Shown here in pieces: positions 15,692-22,471 of a stretch of DNA of 49,993 nucleotides; within the stretch, counting starts at the first letter, position 1, and every line of letters begins with the position of its first letter. The notes under the pieces were generated by a model, which was not told the origin of the DNA, made no database searches, and worked only from the letters and a program-made list of their open reading frames with translations. The translations under genes and the position numbers were made by a program. The stretch lies in assembly GCA_002424625.1 (NCBI GenBank), contig DIKR01000036.1, positions 2,585 through 52,577 of the forward strand. The letters run 5' to 3'. This DNA comes from Desulfuromonadaceae bacterium UBA5613 (lineage in GTDB: Bacteria; Desulfobacterota; Desulfuromonadia; Desulfuromonadales; UBA2197).

Positions 15692-15749
15692 GTTTTTCCT
15701 CGATTTTTTTCAAAACCCGACTCAGCAGCGGCAATAACCCTCCCGAAAC

Positions 15750-16214
15750 TTAAAAGGGAATTTCGTCATCCGCATTAAAAGGCGGTTCTTCCTCGTAACT
15801 CTGCGAGGCACGTGCTGGCGCGGCGGAAGCGGTCTCGGTCGCAGGACGTTTTTGCTGATAGTCACTACTCCGCCCCTCACCCTCCCCTTTGTTCCCCAGC
15901 ATCTGCATCTGGTCGGCGATAATTTCCGTGATATAACGCTTGTTGCCATCACGGTCATCGTAAGAACGCGACTGAATCTTTCCTTCGAGATAAACCTGCT
16001 TTCCCTTGTGTAAAAATTTCCCACAAATTTCAGCTAGTTGCCGCCAAACGACGATGTTGTGCCATTCAGTCTTTTCCTGCATCTGGCCATCCCGACCCTT
16101 GAATCGCTCGGAAGTCGCCAAGGTGAACGTGGCAACAGCATCGCCAGACGGGGTGTAACGTAACTCTGGATCTTTACCAAGATGACCGACGAGTATAACC
16201 TTATTGACCGCCAT
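15750..16214 (-). CDS. ssb: single-stranded DNA-binding protein
   Basis: A 154-aa SSB. An OB fold (about 1-108) begins MAVNKVILVGHLGKDPELRYT, with WHNIVVW and a YITEIIADQMQML strand. A flexible linker follows, ending in the acidic tail DDEIPF, the docking peptide for replication and repair partners. I chose the ATG at 16212-16214, preceded by CGGAGG and matching the family N-terminus, over a start 37 codons upstream that adds an unrelated hydrophobic stretch. Confidence 0.97.
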   Translation of the reverse strand: MAVNKVILVGHLGKDPELRYTPSGDAVATFTLATSERFKGRDGQMQEKTEWHNIVVWRQLAEICGKFLHKGKQVYLEGKIQSRSYDDRDGNKRYITEIIADQMQMLGNKGEGEGRSSDYQQKRPATETASAAPARASQSYEEEPPFNADDEIPF

Positions 16215-16331
16215 GAAGGGCCTCCGCAGGGATATTATAATCAAGCTCAAGCACTTTAGCGAAAAGACTGGGGAGAGTAAAGATTTTTCCTGAAACGGCC
16301 GAACGAATGGATGAGCCAAAGCCAATAATTC

Positions 16332-16360
16332 TTGACAAATACACTATGTATGGATATAAT
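16332..16360 (+). promoter_or_regulatory. consensus sigma70 promoter directly abutting the Lrp/AsnC gene
   Basis: TTGACA (16332-16337), an exact 17-nt spacer and TATAAT (16355-16360): a full consensus match. The predicted start point (about 16367-16370) coincides with the ATG at 16370. Confidence 0.85.
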
Positions 16361-16369
16361 TCTGCTTAT

Positions 16370-16846
16370 ATGCATAATTTAAGAATAAACGACGAAATAG
16401 ACCTGCAAATACTGTGCATCCTTCAGGAGAAGGCAAGAATTCCCAATGCCGAGGTTGCTCGCCAGGTGGGGATGGCGCCATCGGCGGTCCTTGAGCGCAT
16501 CCGCAAGCTTGAAGAGCGCGGCATCATTGAGGGGTACGAAGTTCGCCTCAATCCTCATCCCTTCGGCCAGGGATTGGCCGCCTTCATGTTTATTGAAGTC
16601 GATCCAACCGCTAACGGCACTCTCGGTAATCGGCTCGCCACTCTCCCCGGCGTGCAGGAGGTCCATCAGGTTGCCGGACCTGACGGCTATCTGGTCAAGC
16701 TGCGCGCCGCTCATCCCCGTGCACTCGGCCTGATTATTCGCGACCAGGTGCAGACTCTCCCCGGCGTCCGTGCCACCCACACCCAGGTTGTCCTCGACAC
16801 GATTAAAGAGACGCGGCGGATTGCCCTCGAAAGTCCAGCTGAGTGA
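16370..16846 (+). CDS. Lrp/AsnC-family transcriptional regulator
   Basis: A 158-aa regulator. A winged helix at about residues 3-65 carries INDEIDLQILCILQEKARIPN and VARQVGMAPSAVLERIRKLEERGII. A RAM/AsnC ligand domain (about 68-150) carries GVQEVHQVAGPDGYLVKL. Family members sense amino acids. The next gene, 75 nt downstream on the same strand, is a LysA-type decarboxylase, so an amino-acid link is plausible. The start at 16370 fits the family N-terminus, but the promoter leaves essentially no leader, so the mRNA may be leaderless. A longer frame reaching upstream would start inside or before the promoter and is rejected. Confidence 0.9.
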   Translation: MHNLRINDEIDLQILCILQEKARIPNAEVARQVGMAPSAVLERIRKLEERGIIEGYEVRLNPHPFGQGLAAFMFIEVDPTANGTLGNRLATLPGVQEVHQVAGPDGYLVKLRAAHPRALGLIIRDQVQTLPGVRATHTQVVLDTIKETRRIALESPAE

Positions 16847-16921
16847 ACTATTTCTAAGCATGCTGAATAATTTCGCACAAATAACAAAATAAAAATCCAA
16901 CCCGTTAAGGAGCTAATTGCT

Positions 16922-18187
16922 ATGCCGATGTCCCCATCCTTCAAAGATCGCCTCTTCCCTATCCTGCCGCAGCTGGCCGCACATTACGGCACCCCTTTTC
17001 ATGTTTACGATGAAGCCGGTATTCGCGCCACCGCCGATCGCCTCAATCGCGCCTTTGCCGGCATCCCCGGTTTTCGCGAGTATTACGCGGTCAAAGCCCT
17101 CCCCAATATCCATATCCAGCAGCTGATGTTCGATCTCGGCTTCGGCTTCGACTGTTCGTCGATCCCCGAGCTCATCACTTCCCGTCAGGTCGGCGCTCGC
17201 GGCGAGGATATTATCTTTACCTCGAACAATACCAGTCAGGAAGAGTACCTCTTTGCCGAAGCTGACGGCGGCTGCATCCTCAATCTTGACGATATCAGCT
17301 TCATCCCCAAGGTGCCGAACTTCCCGGAGCTGATCTGTTTCCGCTACAACCCCGGCCCGCGCCGTACCGGCAACATCATCATCGGCAATCCGGTGGAAGC
17401 GAAGTACGGTGTTGCCCATGAGCAGCTGGTGGACGCTTATCGTCAGGCGCGGGAGCGCGGTGCCAAACGTTTCGGCCTGCACACCATGGTCGCCTCGAAC
17501 GAGCGCGATTACACCTATATGGTCGAGACGGCGCGCATGCTCCTCGAATTGACGGCGCTGCTGAAAAGCGAACTCGGCATCGAGCTTGAATTCGTCAATA
17601 TCGGCGGCGGGCTCGGCATCCCTTATCGCCCGGAACAGGAAGGACTCAACCTCGAAGCGATGGCAGCGGAGATTACCGATCTCTTCAGCACTTTCCGTCA
17701 GAATAACGGCTTTGCCCCGAAGATGCTGATGGAGAGCGGCCGTTTTATTACCGGCCCGCACGGCGCGTTGGTGACGACAGCAATCAATGCCAAAGAAACC
17801 TACCGACATTACGTCGGTGTCGATGCCTGTATGTCGGCGCTGATGCGGCCGGCTCTTTACGAAGCTTATCACCACATCGATGTCCTCGGTAAAGAGGATC
17901 TCCCCAAGAGTGAAATCTACGACGTCGTCGGCTCCCTTTGTGAAAATAACGACAAATTTGCCGTGCAGCGCGAGTTGCCGCCGATTGTCGACGGCGACCT
18001 TCTGGTTATTCACGATACCGGCGCGCACGGGCATGCCATGGGCTTTCAGTACAACGGCCGCCTGCGCCCCAAGGAACTGCTGTTGCGCACTGACGGCACG
18101 GTTGCCTTGATCCGCCGCGCCGAGACGGTGGAGGATTATTTTACCACCTACAACTTTGTACCGGATGTCTTCAAGGCCAAGGGGTAG
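16922..18187 (+). CDS. lysA: fold-III PLP decarboxylase, diaminopimelate decarboxylase (LysA) type
   Basis: A 421-aa alanine-racemase-fold decarboxylase. Lys58 in YYAVKALPN is the PLP Schiff-base lysine. GGGLGIPY at 228-235 binds the PLP phosphate. ESGR (271-274) replaces the usual EPGR. LCENND (339-344) takes the place of the CES-D segment that holds the catalytic Cys and substrate acid. The C-terminal HDTGAHGHAMGFQYNGR follows LysA layout. LysA makes lysine from meso-diaminopimelate. The motif changes leave room for a related substrate (ornithine, arginine or carboxynorspermidine decarboxylases share the fold). AAGGAG lies 9-10 nt before the ATG. Confidence 0.75.
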   Translation: MPMSPSFKDRLFPILPQLAAHYGTPFHVYDEAGIRATADRLNRAFAGIPGFREYYAVKALPNIHIQQLMFDLGFGFDCSSIPELITSRQVGARGEDIIFTSNNTSQEEYLFAEADGGCILNLDDISFIPKVPNFPELICFRYNPGPRRTGNIIIGNPVEAKYGVAHEQLVDAYRQARERGAKRFGLHTMVASNERDYTYMVETARMLLELTALLKSELGIELEFVNIGGGLGIPYRPEQEGLNLEAMAAEITDLFSTFRQNNGFAPKMLMESGRFITGPHGALVTTAINAKETYRHYVGVDACMSALMRPALYEAYHHIDVLGKEDLPKSEIYDVVGSLCENNDKFAVQRELPPIVDGDLLVIHDTGAHGHAMGFQYNGRLRPKELLLRTDGTVALIRRAETVEDYFTTYNFVPDVFKAKG

Positions 18188-18190
18188 AAT

Positions 18191-18228
18191 ACAAAAGAGG
18201 GACGGCCAGCGGCCGTCCCTCTTTTGTA
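18191..18228. terminator. bidirectional intrinsic terminator
   Basis: ACAAAAGAGGGACGGCC and its exact complement flank the 3-nt loop AGC, with A and T tracts at both ends. It separates the convergent lysA-type and glutamate-synthase-like genes. Confidence 0.93.
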
Positions 18229-18247
18229 TTTAACGCATAAAATTATT

Positions 18248-19588
18248 TTAAAGCGGAACGATCTCACCGATGACCAGGTTCTTGCTTTGCAGCCAGGCAT
18301 CGAGGGCTTCGGCGACGCGCCGGCCTTCGCGCATGGCGAGGATGACGGTCTTCGGTTCGTGGACAACGTCACCGGCGGCAAAGACCCCTTCGCGCGTTGT
18401 CATGCCATAGTACGGCTCGTCCTCGGTGACAACATACCCCTGCGCATTGGTTTTGATACCGGTAGTGGTCGAAACGATACGGGCAAAAGGTTTCTGGCCA
18501 ACCGCGATGATCACCTTGTCGCAGGGAAGTTGCCGTTCGCTACCACTGACCGGAAGGATGCTGCTGTCCCGGCCGCTGAGTTGCCGGGCAAACTTCTGGA
18601 TGGTGACGCTGTCAACGCGACGGTCGCCGTGGATTTTGCTGACACTGGCAGAAAAGTGAAATTTGACCCCTTCATGCAGGGCTTCGCTGTACTCTTTATC
18701 GCTGGCGCGTCGCTCCTTCTCCGGGACAATATCGAAAATATCGACGCTGGCCGCTTTCAGACGCAGGGCGGTGCGGGCGGCATCGACGGCGACGTTGCCG
18801 GCGCCAACAACGACAACCCGGTCGCCGGCCACCACCGGATAAGGTCGATCGATGAGGCTGCCGTCGCGAATCAGGCTGACGGTTTCGAGGAAGTAGATGG
18901 CCTGCATCACGCCGCTCAGATCTTCGCCGCTCACTCCAAGCTTCTTGGCCAGGCCGGTGCCGGTACCGATAAAAATTCCCTGATAGCCCATGGCAAAGAG
19001 CTGATCAAGGGTCAGATCCTCGCCGATAATGACGCCGGTCTCGATGCGGACGCCAAGATTACGGATGATCTCGATCTGCTTGTCGACGACCTTATTGGGG
19101 AGGCGGTATTCGGGAATACCGTAACGCAGGACGCCTCCCGGTTTGTTTTGCGCTTCGAAAATCGTCACCCGGTAGTTGAGTCGCGCCAGAATTGCCGCCA
19201 CCGAGAGCCCGGCCGGCCCTGAGCCGATCACCGCCACCTTGCCGCGCAGGCGGTTGAGAGTCAACTCCATCTCCTTCTCGGCGAGGAAGCGTTCAAGCTT
19301 GCTAATCTTGATTCCGGCATTTTTGCGATTGAGGATGCAGGATCCCTCGCATTGGTCGTTATGCGGACAGACTCGCGCACAGATTATCGCCAGATTACTG
19401 TTTTCGTTGATAATATCGATGGCGCGCTGATAATCCTTGACCGCAATCGCGCCGATAATCTCCGGGATACGGTTTTCAATCGGGCAGCCGCCGACACAGG
19501 CCGGATTTTTACATTGCAGGCAGCGTTTCGCTTCAGCAATGGCGTCCTCTTCACTAAAGCCTTTTTCCAGTTCATCAAAATTCAACAT
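18248..19588 (-). CDS. glutamate synthase small-subunit-like NAD(P)H flavoprotein (GltD / SudA / NfnB family)
   Basis: A 446-aa iron-sulfur flavoprotein. The N-terminal helical domain carries two cysteine sets, C23/C26/C31/C35 (CLQCKNPACVGGC) and C70/C74/C80/C84 (CARVCPHNDQC..C), for [4Fe-4S] clusters. The FAD site is VAVIGSGPAGLS (119-129) and the NAD(P)H site VVVVGAGNVAVDAARTA. Relatives are the small subunit of NADPH-glutamate synthase, sulfide dehydrogenase SudA and the NfnB electron-bifurcating subunit. No large glutamate synthase subunit or NfnA/SudB partner is adjacent, so the partner is open. The start at 19588 has AGGGAG upstream and leaves a short leader from the predicted promoter; earlier ATGs would fall at the transcription start. 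Confidence 0.88.
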   Translation of the reverse strand: MLNFDELEKGFSEEDAIAEAKRCLQCKNPACVGGCPIENRIPEIIGAIAVKDYQRAIDIINENSNLAIICARVCPHNDQCEGSCILNRKNAGIKISKLERFLAEKEMELTLNRLRGKVAVIGSGPAGLSVAAILARLNYRVTIFEAQNKPGGVLRYGIPEYRLPNKVVDKQIEIIRNLGVRIETGVIIGEDLTLDQLFAMGYQGIFIGTGTGLAKKLGVSGEDLSGVMQAIYFLETVSLIRDGSLIDRPYPVVAGDRVVVVGAGNVAVDAARTALRLKAASVDIFDIVPEKERRASDKEYSEALHEGVKFHFSASVSKIHGDRRVDSVTIQKFARQLSGRDSSILPVSGSERQLPCDKVIIAVGQKPFARIVSTTTGIKTNAQGYVVTEDEPYYGMTTREGVFAAGDVVHEPKTVILAMREGRRVAEALDAWLQSKNLVIGEIVPL

Positions 19589-19618
19589 CGCTAACCACTC
19601 CCTTAGCTGCATAGTTCC

Positions 19619-19648
19619 TTTATAAGTGAAATTTCCACAAAAGGTCAA
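19619..19648 (-). promoter_or_regulatory. promoter of the glutamate-synthase-like gene
   Basis: Minus strand TTGACC (19643-19648), an 18-nt spacer and TATAAA (19619-19624). The predicted start near 19612 leaves about 24 nt of leader to the ATG at 19588. Confidence 0.6.
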
Positions 19649-19689
19649 CATGACTAACAGCAATGGTTTTTTCTGGTTGGCGGTAAATG

Positions 19690-19719
19690 TTGGCGGTCGT
19701 ATCGGCTTGGTGGTATAAA
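19690..19719 (+). promoter_or_regulatory. probable promoter of the DUF6178 gene
   Basis: TTGGCG (19690-19695), an 18-nt spacer and TATAAA (19714-19719). Confidence 0.45.
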
Positions 19720-19776
19720 TTTACAATCATTCTTTCCCTGAACAACACCGAAAACAACAAGGAGTTCTTCCCACCA

Positions 19777-21477
19777 ATGATCCGCATCTTACGCCCTGCC
19801 GCCAGCTATCGTGGCGATTTAATTCTGGATGAACGCAACAAACCGTTAACGTCACGGGATCTCAATCTTCTCCCCTTTGCGGAGCGACTCAATCTCATTC
19901 AGGCGACGCGCGGCCGGCAGAAGCATATGCTGCTCCTGGATGCGCCCGACCCGGAAGCTTTGGTGCCGCAGTTGGCGGTGCAGGACTTTTATCTGCTGGT
20001 GCGCGAGGTCGGCATCGAAGATCTTGAAGAGATCGTCGCCCTGGCGACGACGGAACAGCTGACAGCCCTGATCGACTTTGACGGTTGGCCCGGCGATCAG
20101 CTCGATGGACCGGCAGCGCTGCGCTGGCTGGAACTCCTTCTCAATGTCGGCGATGAAAAGTTTTTAACGACGCTGCATGAAATCGATCTCGGCCTGTTGA
20201 TCCTGATGCTCGCCAAACAGTTCACCATCCTGCACGCGCCCGGTGATATTGATGATGAAGATCTCAATTTCGAGGTGACGCGTGGCAATGGCGGCTATGT
20301 CCTTGATTACGCCAATGAAGAAGAGAGCAAGGCGGTGACGCTCTTTCTTGACACCCTTTATCGTCTCGATGCGGCCCACTTTTATCTGGTCATGGAGGGA
20401 ATTCGCTGGGAGACACAAGCCCAGCTCGAAGAGGATGTTTATAGCGCCCGCTGCGGCCGCCTGCTCGATCTCGGCTTTAGCGTGCCCCACGCCGCTCTTG
20501 CTGTCTACGCCCGCATCGATTGCGATAACTTCCCAGCAGTGGCGGCGCGGCGCACGCCGGCGGCAAGCTATGACGACGCGCCGGTGCAGGCCCTCCGGCT
20601 TCTGGAATCAGCGGCACCGGGTGGAATCCTTGCCGCCGTGATGGCGCAGGGGATCAGCGAAGATGTCGCCAACGACCTGGTGCTGTTGATCAACAAGGTG
20701 ATCAGTGCCGACCGTGTCAATCCGGGTGAGGACAAAGAGCTGCGCTCCGCGACCGAACGGGTCTACGCTACCCTCAATCTGGCCTTGGAGAACCGCTGCA
20801 ACCATGATGTCGCGGCAGCTGCGCAACTTCTCGCCGAGCACTACCCCGAGGATCTCTTCCGTTACGGTTTTTCATTGACCCTGGCATTGCAGCAGCGGGC
20901 CAAGGTCCTGACCACTTCCCCGATCGCCCCCTTCCTCGATGGTCCATTCCGCGCTGGAGTGGAGATTCTGCGCCGCGATCGCCCCGGTTTTTACGAAGGG
21001 ATCAGCAAGACAGACCGAACCGGCGAGCGTTTCTTTGCTTCACAGGCCGATCTTGATGTCGCGCAAAGGTGGCTGGCCGGCATCGAAGCCCAGCAGCACT
21101 TCTTCCTGGCGGTCGCCCCCTTTACCTTGCCGACCGCCGAAAGCTTCGATCTCAGTGGTTGTGAACCGGAAACGTTGGCCGACCTGACCTTGAGCGATCT
21201 CTTTCTCACGTCTTTGGCCAACCTACTTCTCGGCAAATCCTTTGCGCCGGAGCCGCTGCCGGCAAATTCCTTGCCGATGCTGCACCAGCGCATCACCGTA
21301 GACGGGCAGCTGAATGGAACTCTCCGTGCCGATACGATCCGCCGTTTTGACGAAGAGGTCCCCGGGCTTGGCGCCTTTGTCAATTGGGGCCTTGATCTCT
21401 GGGCAGAGGGTTTCTGCACCGTGGCAGTCGATGACCTTGACCCGCGCTATGTCGAAGGTCTGATCGTCCGTCGGTAA
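19777..21477 (+). CDS. DUF6178 family protein, function unknown
   Basis: A 566-aa soluble, acidic, leucine-rich protein beginning MIRILRPAASYRGDLILDE. I recognise the DUF6178 pattern: LLPFAERLNLIQATRGRQKHMLLLDAP near the N-terminus, then helical segments such as IEDLEEIVALATTEQLTALIDFDGWPGD and HFYLVMEGIRWE. There is no catalytic motif, signal peptide or membrane segment. The start at 19777 has AAGGAG 12 nt upstream and follows the predicted promoter; a longer frame (30 codons more) would start before it. The gene has its own promoter and terminator, so it is monocistronic. Mainly desulfuromonad and related genomes carry this family, to my knowledge. Confidence 0.8.
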   Translation: MIRILRPAASYRGDLILDERNKPLTSRDLNLLPFAERLNLIQATRGRQKHMLLLDAPDPEALVPQLAVQDFYLLVREVGIEDLEEIVALATTEQLTALIDFDGWPGDQLDGPAALRWLELLLNVGDEKFLTTLHEIDLGLLILMLAKQFTILHAPGDIDDEDLNFEVTRGNGGYVLDYANEEESKAVTLFLDTLYRLDAAHFYLVMEGIRWETQAQLEEDVYSARCGRLLDLGFSVPHAALAVYARIDCDNFPAVAARRTPAASYDDAPVQALRLLESAAPGGILAAVMAQGISEDVANDLVLLINKVISADRVNPGEDKELRSATERVYATLNLALENRCNHDVAAAAQLLAEHYPEDLFRYGFSLTLALQQRAKVLTTSPIAPFLDGPFRAGVEILRRDRPGFYEGISKTDRTGERFFASQADLDVAQRWLAGIEAQQHFFLAVAPFTLPTAESFDLSGCEPETLADLTLSDLFLTSLANLLLGKSFAPEPLPANSLPMLHQRITVDGQLNGTLRADTIRRFDEEVPGLGAFVNWGLDLWAEGFCTVAVDDLDPRYVEGLIVRR

Positions 21478-21479
21478 AC

Positions 21480-21520
21480 GAAAAAAGGTGGGCCTCCTTT
21501 GTTGGAAGCCCACCTTTTTT
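21480..21520 (+). terminator. intrinsic terminator after the DUF6178 gene
   Basis: AAAAAAGGTGGGC (from 21481) pairs with GCCCACCTTTTTT (to 21520). The ends are symmetrical, so it could also act on the minus strand. Confidence 0.9.
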
Positions 21521-21608
21521 GCCCTTATCTGCCGGCCCCTCATCTTTACTGCCGTGTTTGCCTTTGTTCTTGTGTTTGTAATAGTAACAACAAGAACTTC
21601 CTGGTTAT

Positions 21609-22313
21609 TTATTGCACTTCGGTAATGGCAATATTATCAAAAAAGACCGGTTTTTCACTGTCCATATTACCGTCGCGATACAAGATCAGATGGATCATCC
21701 CGGCTTGGGGTGAGGTGGCAAAATTGAAGGAATAATTTTGCCAGTCACGCCGGCTTTTCACACCCTTACCAGGGAAAGATCCGCACTGATATTTCTTGCT
21801 CAGCACCTCGGTGAATTGCTCGCCGATCCAAAGAAATTCCGTGTATTCCAGAACTCTGATCCCGGCGCTGGCGCCCTTGGGCAGCTCGCCTTTGAAATCG
21901 AAACTAACGTGGTAACGGGTCTCCGGCTTGACGGCCAGGGGAGCAAAGAAAGAAATTGAACTCATTTCTTTGATTCCGTGAATAACCCAGCCATGACTAT
22001 TGTCGCGGCCACTGTTGGTGCGCATTCCCGAGACCCGCTGAATGTGATCGATATGACTCATCCAGACATCAAGGGCCTCGCTGTCGTCATCCGTTGGACG
22101 GTAAGCATCAACACGGGCAAAGAGACTGAACTGCGGTTCCCTTTCAAAGGTTTCGGTGACCGGAATGGCGGGCGGGGTCGGCTCCGCCTCCAGCCTGGCT
22201 GCTTCCGGCCCCTTGGCAGCAACCGGCGGCGCTCCAGCTTTTTCCTCTGATTTACAGGCAAAACAGGAAAGACAGAAGAAGACGATGGTGACTGCCGTAA
22301 CGATAAAACGCAT
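21609..22313 (-). CDS. putative exported lipoprotein with a carbohydrate-binding-like domain, unknown function
   Basis: A 234-aa protein. The N-terminus MRFIVTAVTIVFFCLSCFACKSEEK is a signal sequence with cysteines at 14, 17 and 20; the lipobox is not canonical. A Pro/Ala/Glu-rich linker (about 25-60) is followed by a beta-rich region with GWVIHGIKEMSSISFFAPLAV, YHVSFDFKGELPKGASAGIRV and VFFDNIAITEVQ, which reads like a jelly-roll binding module. I took the ATG at 22311-22313 because GAGGT lies 9 nt upstream and the signal then begins at the terminus. It is divergent from the GH57 gene (158 nt apart). I do not recognise a named family. Confidence 0.6.
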   Translation of the reverse strand: MRFIVTAVTIVFFCLSCFACKSEEKAGAPPVAAKGPEAARLEAEPTPPAIPVTETFEREPQFSLFARVDAYRPTDDDSEALDVWMSHIDHIQRVSGMRTNSGRDNSHGWVIHGIKEMSSISFFAPLAVKPETRYHVSFDFKGELPKGASAGIRVLEYTEFLWIGEQFTEVLSKKYQCGSFPGKGVKSRRDWQNYSFNFATSPQAGMIHLILYRDGNMDSEKPVFFDNIAITEVQ

Positions 22314-22471
22314 AAAAAACGACCTCAAGGAGAGAATGCGGGCGATTATAGAGAAGATAAGTTTAAACATCCAGAAAACTCTTTGCGGCGCTGCCGCCGG
22401 GCATAGCAGTCTGGTCATAATCTGAAGAAGTGTGTAAAGTTTACAGCAAGATTTTAAAAAGAGAGCTGAAT

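Noticed and set aside
22430..22471. Upstream extension of the GH57 gene by 14 codons
   Set aside because: The family N-terminus begins at the later ATG (MKNFICIHGHFYQPP), which has a better-placed purine-rich ribosome site.
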